Shown here piece by piece: positions 31,113 through 40,747 of a DNA stretch of 42,336 nucleotides. Under the pieces are notes generated by a model. That model was given only the letters and a program-made list of their open reading frames with translations, searched no databases and had not been told where the DNA came from. Positions within the stretch are counted from its first letter, which is position 1. Each line of letters opens with the position of its first letter. The translations under genes were made by a program, and so were the position numbers. The DNA comes from Gemmatimonadales bacterium. GTDB lineage: Bacteria > Gemmatimonadota > Gemmatimonadetes > Gemmatimonadales > GWC2-71-9. Where the stretch lies: assembly GCA_025928645.1 (NCBI GenBank), contig JAICJD010000009.1, forward strand, positions 1 to 42,336, given 5' to 3'.

Positions 31113-32077
31113 CGGGCGCCTCGGATCCAGCGCACGAGCGCCTCGCGCAGCGAGTCCGCGCCGGTGAACGACGTGGTTTCGACCGGCGTGCCCGCGTAGC
31201 GAGCCCCGAGCGTCCATCGCGTGACCGAGCCGAGCGCGGGAATCCGCATCCCGAGGCTGTCCGGGGTTCGCGCGACCGCGCCCGGTGCGCCTTCGCCGCC
31301 GTCGACCAGCACCGTCCCGGCGAAGGGCCCACGGGTGTTCGCGAGCGTCGTGAGCCCGCGGGCTTCCAGCTCCTGCTCGACCACGAATGCGACCACGACA
31401 CTCTCGCCGCGCGGGACCATGCCCTGCTCCGCCACGGCGCGCCGCGCGGCCAGCACGAGCGAGGCGCACGCCGTGCGCCGGCCCGCGACCGGCGCGGCCA
31501 CGAGATCCGCGCCGTAGCGCTGCGGCCGCTTGGCGATGGCGAGCGGATCGGTGACCGCCACACCGGCGGCAGCCACCTCGGCGGCCGACGCGGCGCCGAT
31601 GTCCACGTACCCGCTGTCCACCGTGAAGGCATCCTGTCCCGCGAGCCCGCGGCCGCGGGTGAGATGGACCGAACGCACCGCTACGACGCCGGGGATCGTC
31701 CGTGAGCGAGCAAACACCGTCACCCGCTGCCCTTGCACCTGGGCATCGCTGCCGGGCGGCACGCGGCCGGGCGCCCGGCGAAGCGTGAGCCAGCCGTCGT
31801 CACGCACGCTCCCGACCACGAACCCGGGCTCGCTCACCGGGCACGCCACCAGCCGGCGGCGCGCTCCGGCTCCCAGGACGAGCACCGTATTGCCGGCGCG
31901 GTCGCGCGCGGCGCCGGGGATCAGGGCTCGGAGCGAGTCCAGCATCGGCTGCTCGAAGCCCGTCACCGCGGTCATTCCCGCGAGCCGGACCGCCAGCTCG
32001 GACAGGCCCTGCTCGGCCTGCTGGGACGATGCGGCGCGACTACCGAGGACCGTGAACAGCAAGGCGAGCGCGGCCAC
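31109..32077 (-). CDS. Exported M42-like pseudo-peptidase lacking metal ligands
   Basis: This 322-aa protein aligns with its neighbour over the whole length but its active site is rewritten. VAHMDEIGF becomes VACPVSEPGF (77-86), SFDDRVGS becomes GRRTACAS (199-206), SVREEIGLEG becomes VVEQELEARG (232-241), the AIDTFVSAD strand becomes VLVDGGEGAP, and RYSHSP becomes RYAGTP (293-298). At most one glutamate survives. The Rossmann-like core, the barrel insertion and the signal peptide (GTG start at 32077) are kept, so this is not random decay. It could be a regulatory or scaffolding partner of the active enzyme. The overlap of the two genes supports joint assembly. Confidence 0.8.
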   Translation of the reverse strand: MAALALLFTVLGSRAASSQQAEQGLSELAVRLAGMTAVTGFEQPMLDSLRALIPGAARDRAGNTVLVLGAGARRRLVACPVSEPGFVVGSVRDDGWLTLRRAPGRVPPGSDAQVQGQRVTVFARSRTIPGVVAVRSVHLTRGRGLAGQDAFTVDSGYVDIGAASAAEVAAAGVAVTDPLAIAKRPQRYGADLVAAPVAGRRTACASLVLAARRAVAEQGMVPRGESVVVAFVVEQELEARGLTTLANTRGPFAGTVLVDGGEGAPGAVARTPDSLGMRIPALGSVTRWTLGARYAGTPVETTSFTGADSLREALVRWIRGAR

Positions 32078-32121
32078 GACAGGGACGCGCTCGCCCGTGA
32101 GCGTTCGCGGAACGGGAAGGG

Positions 32122-32448
32122 TCAGTTGAGCTCCCGTGTGTCCGCGGTGACGCCGGTGTCCAGGTCGTGCACGTAGATGGCGGAACCGTTGCCCTCGGCG
32201 GACTCGCGCACGACCTCTCGGAGGAGACCAAGCGCGCCGGTCAACGTGCCGGCGAAGGCGTACTCGATGCTCTGGGGCGCCGGCTCACCGTCCCGGGTCT
32301 CGGGAAGGTAGACGGCGAGGAAGCGATCCATGATGACCGGGTGAAGCTGGCGTTGATTCGGGTGCGGCAGGCCATGGCGGCGTTCGATCTCGGAGAGGAG
32401 GCGTTCGGCGATGAGGAGGCGCTCCTGTTCAAGGGCGATCGAGAGCAT
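32122..32448 (-). CDS. Uncharacterised 108-aa protein
   Basis: ATG at 32448, or the GTG just before it at 32451, starts the frame; GAGGAC lies at suitable distance. The N-terminal half is one long amphipathic helix (LSIALEQERLLIAERLLSEIERRHG), followed by IMDRFLAVYLPETRDG and a second helix TGALGLLREVVRESA. The end reads GSAIYVHDLDTGVTADTREL, a strand pair. No signal peptide or membrane segment is seen. I do not recognise the family. It lies 44 nt upstream of the M42-like pair and may be the first gene of their operon. The 170 nt on its other side contain nothing I can identify. Confidence 0.55.
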   Translation of the reverse strand: MLSIALEQERLLIAERLLSEIERRHGLPHPNQRQLHPVIMDRFLAVYLPETRDGEPAPQSIEYAFAGTLTGALGLLREVVRESAEGNGSAIYVHDLDTGVTADTRELN

Positions 32449-32623
32449 CACATAGGTCCTCAGAGCGACGGGCCGGCCCGGCTGGCGAGGGCCGGCGAGC
32501 GAGGGAGGGGCGGCGCCAGACGCCCGTGGGAATCCGCGCGGATAGCGGTTGGTTACGAATGCGACGCGCCGGGCTCACGCGAAAGAGAAGAAAAGCCGAA
32601 CGAGGATCGAATCACCGTTTCCC

Positions 32624-34906
32624 TCATTGGACGCTCACCCGCACGCTGGCCGAGTCACCCCGGCCGTCCACGGCGCGGATCCGATGGGCGCCAGGCTCGA
32701 GCGCCCAGCGCGAGCCCGCATGCGGCTGGCCATCCACGAACCAGCGAAGGCCCCGCGCCGATGTGCCGCCCGCGGCCCGGAGCGCGACGGTGGCGTACCG
32801 CGCATCCACGCCTGCAGGAACCCGATAGACGTCGCCGTCCAGCGGTGAGAGGATGCGAAAGCGGGCGTCGGTCGCGGTGGTTGCGGCCGTTGCGATGGCC
32901 CGCGGATCGGGATCGGGCGCGACGACGCCCGCGGTCGCTTCCTGCTCCGCCCATTCGGCGTACTCGGCGGGCAGCGCGACGCCGCCGGGCTGGTGCCAGT
33001 CGCAGTCGCGCCCGGGCACGACACCGGGCGCGAACCATTCCACGGCCGAGGGACAGCGTGCTGTGGCGCGAAGGCCGGAGAGCCGGCAGATCCTCACCGG
33101 CACCGCGCCGGCGGCGCCGGGCGTCGGCAGCGCGCCGGGCGAGTGGCGCCGCGCGACCGCGAGCACGGCACGATGCAGGAGCGGCCCCGCACCGCTCACG
33201 CCGCTCACCCCGTCCATCGGCCGGCCGTTGAAGTTCCCGACCCACACCGCGACCGTGAAGCTGCCGGTGGCGCCGACCGCCCAGTTGTCGGTGAAGTGCC
33301 GGCTGGTGCCGGTCTTCACGGCGACAGGGAAAGGAAAGTCGAACGGCGTCTCGATCCCGAACCCCGGGATCCGCGCCACCGGATCCTCCAGCACGTCGAG
33401 CACGAGCGCGGCCGAGCGGGCGCTGACGATGCGTCGGCCGGGCTCGACCGGCTCGTCCGGCGCGGCCGCGCGCCAGCGCCACGGCCGCCAGACGCCACCG
33501 GCCGCGAGGGCGCGGTACCCGTTCGCCAGCTCGAGCAGCGTCACGTCCCCGTTGCCGAGCGACAGGCCGAGACCGTAGTACTCCGCGCTTCGCCGAAGCG
33601 AGGTGAAGCCCGCCTCGTGCAGGACGTGGAGCAAGCTTTCCACGCCGAGCGCGTCGGCCAGGCCCACGGCGGGCAGATTGTAGCTGCTCGCGAGCGCCTC
33701 GCGCGCGCGAACGGGCCCGTGGAAGCGGCGGTCGTAGTTGCGCGGCCGATAGGGACCGGTCGAGGTCTCGTAGACCCGCGCGATGTCGGGCAGGATCGAG
33801 GCGGCCGTATACCCGCGGTCGAAGGCGAGGGCGTAGAGAAACGGTTTGAGCGCGGAGCCCGGCTGCCGGGGCGAGATCACCATGTCCACCTGGCCCGCGG
33901 TGTCCGCCCAGAAATCGGGCGAGCCGACCCATGCGAGCACTTCGCCGGTCGCGTTGTCGAGCACGACGGCCGCGGCCTGGCCGGCGCCCTGCCGCGCCAG
34001 GGTCTCGACCGTGTGGCGGACCTCCGCCTCGAGCGCGAGCTGGAGCGGCAGATCGAGCGAGGTGCGGATGGTGCCGCGTGGGGAGTCCTCCTGCCACTCG
34101 GCGGCGAGCGTCGTGAAGTGCGGAGCGCGGAAGCCGCGCGCCTCTCCGGAAGCGAGCACCGGTTCCGCGCGGGCCCGCCCGGCCTCCCGCGGCGATGCGT
34201 ACCCGTCCGCCACGAGGCGCGCGAGCGCCTCGTAGCGCCTGGTCGCGGCGCGGCCGGGGGACACGAACGCGTTGTCCGCCGAGGGAGCGCGGGCGAGGCC
34301 GGCGAGGAGCGCGGCCTGTCCGAGACTCACGTCGGTCGCGTGGGCGCCGAAGTAGAGCGCGGCGGCGGCCTCGACGCCGACCGCGCCCTGACCCAGCGGC
34401 ACGCGGTTGAGGTACTGCTCGAGAATCGCCTGCTTGGAGAGTCGGCGCTCGAGCCGCATCGCCCACCAGACCTGCTCGGCCTTGCCGAGCCAGGTGCGGC
34501 CGGACGGATGCACGAGGCGGGCGAGCTGCATGGTGACCGTCGAGCCGCCGGCCACGACCCGGCGGGCGCGCAGGTCGGACAGGGCGGCGCGAGCAAGGGC
34601 GCGCAGGTCCACGCCAGGGTGGCGGTAGAAGCGCCGGTCCTCGACCGCGAGGAACGCGGCGAGGAGGTCGGGGTCGATTTCGGCCAGCGGGATCCACCGC
34701 CGCAGCGTGCCGTCGGCGGCGCGGGTGCTTCGGAGCGGAAGGCCGGCACGGTCGAGCAGGACCAGGCCGGGGGCCGGCATGCGCAGGAGGCCCGGCGGAA
34801 GTGGCGCGGAGAGCGCGGTGAACGCGAGGGCGGCGGCCAGGAGGATTAGCGAGGCGGCTGCGCCAACTGCCGCTGCGCTCCCGCCCCCATCGCTTCCCCG
34901 CGGCAT
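32624..34906 (-). CDS. pbpC: Penicillin-binding protein 1C
   Basis: This 760-aa inner-membrane protein starts at ATG 34906, overlapping the stop of the macroglobulin gene. One transmembrane helix (18-33) is followed by the GT51 transglycosylase domain with catalytic Glu89 in VEDRRFYRHPGVD, and by GGSTVTMQLARL and the KAEQVWWAMRLE block. The transpeptidase domain has Ser351-Lys354 (GSALKPF), SYN in SSYNLPAVG, and KTGTS (531-535). The last 90 residues form the Ig-like BiPBP_C domain typical of PBP1C (RFRILSPLDGDVY). It polymerises glycan and may crosslink it. Pairing with an alpha-2-macroglobulin gene is the conserved arrangement known from E. coli pbpC-yfhM. Confidence 0.96.
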   Translation of the reverse strand: MPRGSDGGGSAAAVGAAASLILLAAALAFTALSAPLPPGLLRMPAPGLVLLDRAGLPLRSTRAADGTLRRWIPLAEIDPDLLAAFLAVEDRRFYRHPGVDLRALARAALSDLRARRVVAGGSTVTMQLARLVHPSGRTWLGKAEQVWWAMRLERRLSKQAILEQYLNRVPLGQGAVGVEAAAALYFGAHATDVSLGQAALLAGLARAPSADNAFVSPGRAATRRYEALARLVADGYASPREAGRARAEPVLASGEARGFRAPHFTTLAAEWQEDSPRGTIRTSLDLPLQLALEAEVRHTVETLARQGAGQAAAVVLDNATGEVLAWVGSPDFWADTAGQVDMVISPRQPGSALKPFLYALAFDRGYTAASILPDIARVYETSTGPYRPRNYDRRFHGPVRAREALASSYNLPAVGLADALGVESLLHVLHEAGFTSLRRSAEYYGLGLSLGNGDVTLLELANGYRALAAGGVWRPWRWRAAAPDEPVEPGRRIVSARSAALVLDVLEDPVARIPGFGIETPFDFPFPVAVKTGTSRHFTDNWAVGATGSFTVAVWVGNFNGRPMDGVSGVSGAGPLLHRAVLAVARRHSPGALPTPGAAGAVPVRICRLSGLRATARCPSAVEWFAPGVVPGRDCDWHQPGGVALPAEYAEWAEQEATAGVVAPDPDPRAIATAATTATDARFRILSPLDGDVYRVPAGVDARYATVALRAAGGTSARGLRWFVDGQPHAGSRWALEPGAHRIRAVDGRGDSASVRVSVQ

Positions 34907-37900
34907 CACTTCCCCTTCGCCTTCACGGTAAACACCCCGCCGTCGCTTTCGCCGAAGACGGCCGGGTTGTACATCTCCTCGGCATGCACGGGCGGCCGCA
35001 CGAAGGTGCCCGGTGTCGTGGCGCGCGCGACATAAGATGCGGTGTACGCGCCGGGCCAGAGCAGCGTCGCGACGTAGACGACCTTGTCGTCCCGCATCTC
35101 GCGGTGGTCGAACGGCGACCACCACCCGCCGTCCCAGCTCCCGTAGGCCCAGCGGCCGTCGCCGTTCTCGTCGTCGGGCTCGCGCGCGCTGGTGTCGGCC
35201 GCACCCGGGCCGGGCAATCCACCCGACGTGAGCAGGCTCAGATCCACCGCCTCGAGGCCGGCCGGCAACGCATCGTCCAGCACCACGAAGTGCCGCTCGC
35301 TCGGCACCGTGACCCGGAGCCGCACGCGGACGAGATCGCCCTCGGCGACCTCGGTGACGGGCCGGCCGTCCTCGTATCGCTCGTACCAGCGCTCGACGGT
35401 GACGCCGCGGATGTCGGGGCGGACCGGCGCGCCGCGCGGCACGGCGTTGACCGTGAGGTAGTAGAACACCGGCGCACCCGGCCCCGCCGCCTCGAGGTGG
35501 ACCCGCAGGCGCAGGCTGTCCTTGCCCCGCTCGACCAGGCCGTGGAGCGATACGCTCGAGTCCCGCGCGCCGCCGACTCGATCGGACGAGAGCAGCCGGC
35601 GTCCGCCTATCGTCACCCGAACATCGCGGGCGGCAGCCGCCTGCTGCTGACCCGCGAACTGGGCGAGCGCCTGCACCGCCGTGCCGTAGTCCTGCGTGTT
35701 CCACACATAGGCGAGCCCGCGCCCCTGCGCGACCAGCGTCTCGACCAGCGGTCCGACCAGCGGGTGGGCCGGCGCGATGGCGAGGGTGGCGCTCAGCAGA
35801 TAGGCCGCGGGCCGGAGCGGGGAATCGAAGTAGAAGCTCCGGCGCGACTCCCTGGGCAGCGTGGCCGAGCGCCCCTCGACCGCGACCGAGCGCCAGAGCG
35901 GCTCGAGCAGCCCGCGCGCCGCGGCCTGATCCCCGTCACGCGCGAGCACCAGCGCGAGCCGGGCACGGTCTTCCCACGCGAGCTGCGCGGACAGCCGAAG
36001 CAGCTCGTTCTCGGCGGCGCGGTCGCGCAGCCCCGCGCGGCTCAGGTAATCCACCGCCATCACCCGGTCGCTCAGCCGCACGGCATTGTCGGCGTACCAC
36101 CGCGCCGCCGGCGACACGATCGGCCGCCCCTCCGCGAGCGACTTGCGGAGGTAGGCGCCGAGCCGGGCGAGCACCGAGTCGTTCACCGCGAGTCCGGCGG
36201 TGTGGGCGTCGAGCAGCACGGCGCCGGCGTACGCGGTGAGCCACGGCGTGGTCCAGTCGTCCGCGCCCCAGAGGCCGATGCCGCCGTCGGACCGCTGGCG
36301 CCGGCTCAGCGTCGCGACCGCCCGCTCGAGCTCGCCGCGGGCCCTTCGCGCAAGCGCCGTGTCGCCGAGCGCGGGCGCCGACTGCGTCAGCGCGATCAGC
36401 GGCTGGGCGGCGCTTGCGAGCTGCTCGGAGCACCAGTACGGATAGATGCGCAGCCAGAGGTGAGCGCCCTGGATCATCGCCACCGGCGAGGTCCCGAGGC
36501 TGAGCGACAACGTGGATCGCTCCGGGTCGACGTCCGCCGGGAGCACCAGCTCGGCGGACGCGGTGTCGTGCAGGACGCCGGCCACGGTATAACCCCGCGG
36601 GTGGGAAACCGGCTCCAGCGGCAGTGACAAGGCGATTGCGTCGGCGTCCGGGCCGCTGGTGGCGTCGAACCGGAACGTGGCGCTGTCGGCCGCGCGCGCC
36701 TGGAAGTCGAAGCGCACCTCGCGCCCGCGCCCCGGCTCGAGCTCGGCGGTGCGGGTGCGCTTGCCTTTGAGCTCGGTGCCCCCGCCCTTTACTCGCGCCG
36801 TCACCTTCGCTTGCCGGGCCGCGCCGTCCCGGCTGTTGACGACCACGCCGGCCGCGAACCGATCGCCGGCACGGAGGAAGCGCGGGAGCGCGGGCCGGGC
36901 GACGAGCGGGCGGGTCACCAGGAGCGACGACTGGCCGCTTCCGTACCGGTCGCCGGCCGTCACGGCGACGGCCATCAGGCGGAACGTGGTGAGATTGTCG
37001 GGAAGGCGGGCGCGGGCCTCGCCCTTGCCGGCCGCGTCGGTGGTGACCGAGCCGAGAAAGAACGCGGTGCTCTGGAAGCGGCTGCGCAGGATGTCGGCGC
37101 CCTCGCGCCCGCCGCCGCCGCCGGGCGCGCGCTTTCCCTTCTCGCCCTCGGCGATCTGGGGCGCGACCGTCGTGAGCGTGCTCGCGAGCCGCATGCCGAG
37201 CCCGCGCGGCTGGTAGATGAGGTCGATGGGATCGGGCGTGCGGTAGCCGGTGAGCGCGAGCACACCCTCGTCCACGGCCCAAAGCGTCACCTCGCTCCGC
37301 TGGCCCGCGCCGGCGGCGTTGCGCACCTGGAGCGCGACGCGGGCGGTGTCGCCCGGGCGATATTCCCTTGCCAGCGGGGTAACCTCGACTGCAAGCCGCT
37401 TGCGCTCAGGCGTCACGCGGAGCTCGGCGTAGCCCACGCGTATGGTGGGGCGGCCCGGGTCGTCGAGCGGGCCGGGAGGGGCGCTCCGTCCGCGCGCGAC
37501 CACGATCGAGACGTAGGCATTCGGGGCGAGCGCCTCGGTGATCGGCAGCTTGAGCGTGGTGGTGCCGCTCCGGATCGTGAGCCGCCGCTGCTGGAGCAGG
37601 CCCTCACGCTCGACGGTGATCCAGGCCTCCGCGTCGGTGAACGGCGAGGCGAACAGCACGGTGGCCGTGTCGCCCACGGCGTACTTCGCGCGGTCGGCGA
37701 TGACGTCCATCTTGAACTGGCTTTCGTCGTTCCAGGGCACCCAGTCCTTGCCCGTGGCCCAGCGGACGAAGGTCGTGCGGACCGCGCGGCCGTTCGCATC
37801 GCGCGCGTCGAGGCTCACGAAGTAGGTGCCGCCGGCCGGCGGCGTGAACCCGCACCGCGCCGCCTGGGCCGCGGTCGTGAGTGCGCAGCGCGCGACGGTA

Positions 37901-40653
37901 TCCGAGACCCACTCGCCCACGAGCTCGCCGTAGCCGTCCCGGTCGCGCTGAACCGAGTGCCACTCGCGCCGCACGACGGTCCCCCGCACCTGGACGGCGG
38001 GAATGCGGGTGCCGTCCGGACCCACGGCCAGGACCGACACGGTGACCGGGGTGCCGGCGGTCCAGAAGTACCCGTCGCCCCCGGGTTTCGCCGCGATGTA
38101 GAAGTCGGCGGGGTGTACCACCGCGGAGGCCGAAGACGAGACCGTCTGGCGGTTGACGTCCACCACGGTCGCCTCGAGCGTGGCCCGCGACGGCCGGCCA
38201 CGCCGCGTGTCGGCGAGACGCACGCGAAGCGGCAGCCGGCCCGCCGCGTCGAGCGTGTCCACGCCGCTGGCCGCGACCTGGACCGCCGGCTCGGTCTCTC
38301 CGGTCTCGTCGTCCCACCAGCCCGTGTCGCCTACATAGAAGTCGTCGGTTCCGGGGATCTCGATCTCGCCGGGCCACGTGCTCTGCTGGCGCAGCGTCCA
38401 GCGCACGGCCGCGCGCCCCATCGGCGCGCCGAACAGGTAACGCGCCTCGACCGCCGCGGCGAGCGAGTCGCCCGGGTAGTACCGCCCGCTGTCGGCGGTC
38501 ACGTCCACCAGAAATTCGGGTGGCCGATATTCGGCGACCCGGTAGCCCGTGGACGCCACCTCGGTCCAGCGTCCGGCGCGGCGGAGCCGAAGGGTTACGC
38601 GGTACGCGCCGAGCGGCGCCGTGGCCGGCACCAGGAAGCGCTGGTCGGCCGTGCCGAAGGAAGACAGGGCGACGACCGTATCGCGCAGCGCCGCGGGAGG
38701 ACCGTTGTCGTCCGCCCGCGCCTCGAAGATCCAGCGGAGCGAATCGCCCGCCGCAGGCGCGGCGAGCGCGCCGAGCGGGCCGGTACGGACGATCGCCTTG
38801 GCGAAGAGCGGCTCGCCGGGGCGGTAGATGCCGCGCTCGGTGAACACCGCGGCGGCTACCGGCAGCCGGGTCGCGCCCCAGGCCTCGGAGACGTTGAAGC
38901 GCCACGGGCCGAGATCGGGGTCGTAGTCGTTGATGCCGACCAGGGCGCGGTCGGCGCCGAGCACGACGCTCACGTAGCCCTGAAAGCCCGACGGCGTCGA
39001 CTCGTCGGCTTCGCCGTTTTCCGCGTTCGGCGGCGGGGAGCGGTAGCCGGTGAGCCGGGCCAGGCCGCTCGTGTCGGTCGTCGTCCGCGCAAGGACTCTG
39101 CCCTCGGCATCGTGCAATTCGACCGAGGCGCCCGCGCGGGGGCTGCCGTCGCTCGCTCCGGTCACCCAGACGACGCCGTCCTCGCTCCCGATGCGCGCGT
39201 GCACGCCGAGGTCGGTCACCTGCAGGAGGGCGATCGGACGGTTGCGCCGGCTCAGGCTGTCGAGCCGCGGGCTCGTGACCTGCAGCGCGACGAGCGTCGG
39301 CGTGCGCGCACTTCTGTAGGCCGGAGCGGGAAGGCCCACACCGTAGATTCGCACCCGGTCGCGCGGGCCGGTCACCGGGATGCGCCGGAGGCGCGCGCCG
39401 GGCAGCAGCGCCGGCCAGAGATCGTTCCAGCTCCACTCGCTGCGGGAAAGGAATGCTGCCTCGAGCGTGTCCGGCACCGGCGCGGTCACGACCTCGAGCG
39501 TATCCACGTTCACGAACGAGAGCGCGAAGGTGCCCGGGCCCTTCCGCTCCACGACCGCTCGCCCCGATGCGTAGTTCACGGCCGGCGCGTAGCCGGTACT
39601 CACGGCCGTAGCGACGGGGTTCCCGGTGAGCGGCTGGCCGAAGCGGTCGGTGAGGCGGCGGTCGGCCACCACGGCGTAGGCGGTGCGCGGGGCGAGCCGC
39701 GCGTCCAGCGTCCACTCGGCGCGCACCTCGCTGGTGTCGCCGATGTCGAACGGGACCGCGGGGCGGATGGATAGAAAGCGGCGGAGCTCGGCGCCGCGGA
39801 CCGGCGTACTGAAGCGCACCACCAGCGGGCCGGTCGGGCAGGCGGCGCGGCTCCAGCCGCAGGTGGCGGCGGTGAGACGGAAGTCGCCGTAGGTCGCGAA
39901 GGTCCACCGTCGAGGGGCGCCATCCCGCTCGTCGAACGCGGCGGGCACGACCAGCTCGCCCGCGCAGCCGCGCGGAAGGGGCGCGCGGGGGGCAAGGCGC
40001 ACGACCCGGCGCAGCGGATCGGCCGCGCGGTCGCGGTCCCAGCCGCCCGCCTCGCGAAAGTCCCACCGGTCGTCGGCCGTGACCGCCTGCTGCGTTTCCA
40101 GGCGGAGCCGGACGACGCCCGGCGCGGAGCAGCTCTGCCCAAAATCGAGGTACGCCGAGCGCGCGACCGCCGCCGAATCCACCGGCGCGTCGACCACCAG
40201 ATCGAACCGCGCGTTCGGCGGGAGGTAGCGGGAGCCTCCATTCGGGCCCACCGGCCAGCCGGCGAGGACGCGCGGCCCGCGCACCCGGAACGAGAACCGG
40301 TACGGCCGCGAGAGGCGGCTTCCATCCATCGCGGCGAAGTCCTTCGCCACCGTGACGGTGTAGACGGTGTTCGACGCCAGCGGCGCGGCGGGCCGGAAGC
40401 GGATCGTCACGGGATCGCGCCAGTCGAGCGTGCCCGCGACGGCGGGCGCGATCGTGAGCACCTTGCGCGGGTCCACCGTCCGGTCGAGCGACCCCGCCAC
40501 CGGACGGTCGAACGTCACCGTCACCGACGCCGTGGGAGACGCCTCGCCGGACGGCGTGGCGCGAAGCACGCGGAGGTCCGTGGCCTGATCGGCCGCGACT
40601 CCGGCCGCGGCGGCGACCAGCAGGCGAAGCGCGAGCGATTGTGGGGGAAACAT
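34906..40653 (-). CDS. Bacterial alpha-2-macroglobulin (large, thioester type)
   Basis: This 1915-aa envelope protein traps attacking proteases by cleavage-triggered collapse and covalent attachment. The thioester motif is CSEQ at residues 1408-1411 in IYPYWCSEQLASAAQPL. Features include an N-terminal Ig-like domain (ATPSGEASPTASVTVTFDRP), MG domains with FTERGIYRPGEPLFAKAIVR, the alpha-2-M segment NLTTFRLMAVAVTAGDRYG, and an (alpha/alpha) toroid around the thioester. The leader lacks a lipobox Cys (LLVAAAAGVAADQ), unlike E. coli YfhM, so it may be free in the periplasm. At 1915 aa it exceeds E. coli YfhM (about 1650 aa). The Gly/Arg-rich KGKRAPGGGGGREG stretch near residue 1175 is a candidate bait or hinge. 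Confidence 0.95.
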   Translation of the reverse strand: MFPPQSLALRLLVAAAAGVAADQATDLRVLRATPSGEASPTASVTVTFDRPVAGSLDRTVDPRKVLTIAPAVAGTLDWRDPVTIRFRPAAPLASNTVYTVTVAKDFAAMDGSRLSRPYRFSFRVRGPRVLAGWPVGPNGGSRYLPPNARFDLVVDAPVDSAAVARSAYLDFGQSCSAPGVVRLRLETQQAVTADDRWDFREAGGWDRDRAADPLRRVVRLAPRAPLPRGCAGELVVPAAFDERDGAPRRWTFATYGDFRLTAATCGWSRAACPTGPLVVRFSTPVRGAELRRFLSIRPAVPFDIGDTSEVRAEWTLDARLAPRTAYAVVADRRLTDRFGQPLTGNPVATAVSTGYAPAVNYASGRAVVERKGPGTFALSFVNVDTLEVVTAPVPDTLEAAFLSRSEWSWNDLWPALLPGARLRRIPVTGPRDRVRIYGVGLPAPAYRSARTPTLVALQVTSPRLDSLSRRNRPIALLQVTDLGVHARIGSEDGVVWVTGASDGSPRAGASVELHDAEGRVLARTTTDTSGLARLTGYRSPPPNAENGEADESTPSGFQGYVSVVLGADRALVGINDYDPDLGPWRFNVSEAWGATRLPVAAAVFTERGIYRPGEPLFAKAIVRTGPLGALAAPAAGDSLRWIFEARADDNGPPAALRDTVVALSSFGTADQRFLVPATAPLGAYRVTLRLRRAGRWTEVASTGYRVAEYRPPEFLVDVTADSGRYYPGDSLAAAVEARYLFGAPMGRAAVRWTLRQQSTWPGEIEIPGTDDFYVGDTGWWDDETGETEPAVQVAASGVDTLDAAGRLPLRVRLADTRRGRPSRATLEATVVDVNRQTVSSSASAVVHPADFYIAAKPGGDGYFWTAGTPVTVSVLAVGPDGTRIPAVQVRGTVVRREWHSVQRDRDGYGELVGEWVSDTVARCALTTAAQAARCGFTPPAGGTYFVSLDARDANGRAVRTTFVRWATGKDWVPWNDESQFKMDVIADRAKYAVGDTATVLFASPFTDAEAWITVEREGLLQQRRLTIRSGTTTLKLPITEALAPNAYVSIVVARGRSAPPGPLDDPGRPTIRVGYAELRVTPERKRLAVEVTPLAREYRPGDTARVALQVRNAAGAGQRSEVTLWAVDEGVLALTGYRTPDPIDLIYQPRGLGMRLASTLTTVAPQIAEGEKGKRAPGGGGGREGADILRSRFQSTAFFLGSVTTDAAGKGEARARLPDNLTTFRLMAVAVTAGDRYGSGQSSLLVTRPLVARPALPRFLRAGDRFAAGVVVNSRDGAARQAKVTARVKGGGTELKGKRTRTAELEPGRGREVRFDFQARAADSATFRFDATSGPDADAIALSLPLEPVSHPRGYTVAGVLHDTASAELVLPADVDPERSTLSLSLGTSPVAMIQGAHLWLRIYPYWCSEQLASAAQPLIALTQSAPALGDTALARRARGELERAVATLSRRQRSDGGIGLWGADDWTTPWLTAYAGAVLLDAHTAGLAVNDSVLARLGAYLRKSLAEGRPIVSPAARWYADNAVRLSDRVMAVDYLSRAGLRDRAAENELLRLSAQLAWEDRARLALVLARDGDQAAARGLLEPLWRSVAVEGRSATLPRESRRSFYFDSPLRPAAYLLSATLAIAPAHPLVGPLVETLVAQGRGLAYVWNTQDYGTAVQALAQFAGQQQAAAARDVRVTIGGRRLLSSDRVGGARDSSVSLHGLVERGKDSLRLRVHLEAAGPGAPVFYYLTVNAVPRGAPVRPDIRGVTVERWYERYEDGRPVTEVAEGDLVRVRLRVTVPSERHFVVLDDALPAGLEAVDLSLLTSGGLPGPGAADTSAREPDDENGDGRWAYGSWDGGWWSPFDHREMRDDKVVYVATLLWPGAYTASYVARATTPGTFVRPPVHAEEMYNPAVFGESDGGVFTVKAKGK

Positions 40654-40678
40654 GCTCCAAGATAGGGGACAGTCTTCC

Positions 40679-40684
40679 TATATT
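40679..40684 (+). promoter_or_regulatory. Possible -10 element in the A2M/OmpA divergent region
   Basis: TATATT in CTTCCTATATTCGAAG is the only AT-rich run in the 94-nt gap between the divergent macroglobulin and OmpA-like genes. It is suitably placed about 64 nt before the OmpA start. No convincing -35 hexamer is seen. Confidence 0.3.
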
Positions 40685-40747
40685 CGAAGCGCCATCGTTC
40701 CAACGTGCACAGGCAGTTCCCCGCAGGTCTACCGCCGGAGAACCTAC

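Noticed and set aside
36811-39774. 987-codon plus-strand frame opposite the A2M gene
   Set aside because: Antisense shadow; the minus strand carries the thioester and MG domains. No ribosome site or recognisable domain on the plus strand.
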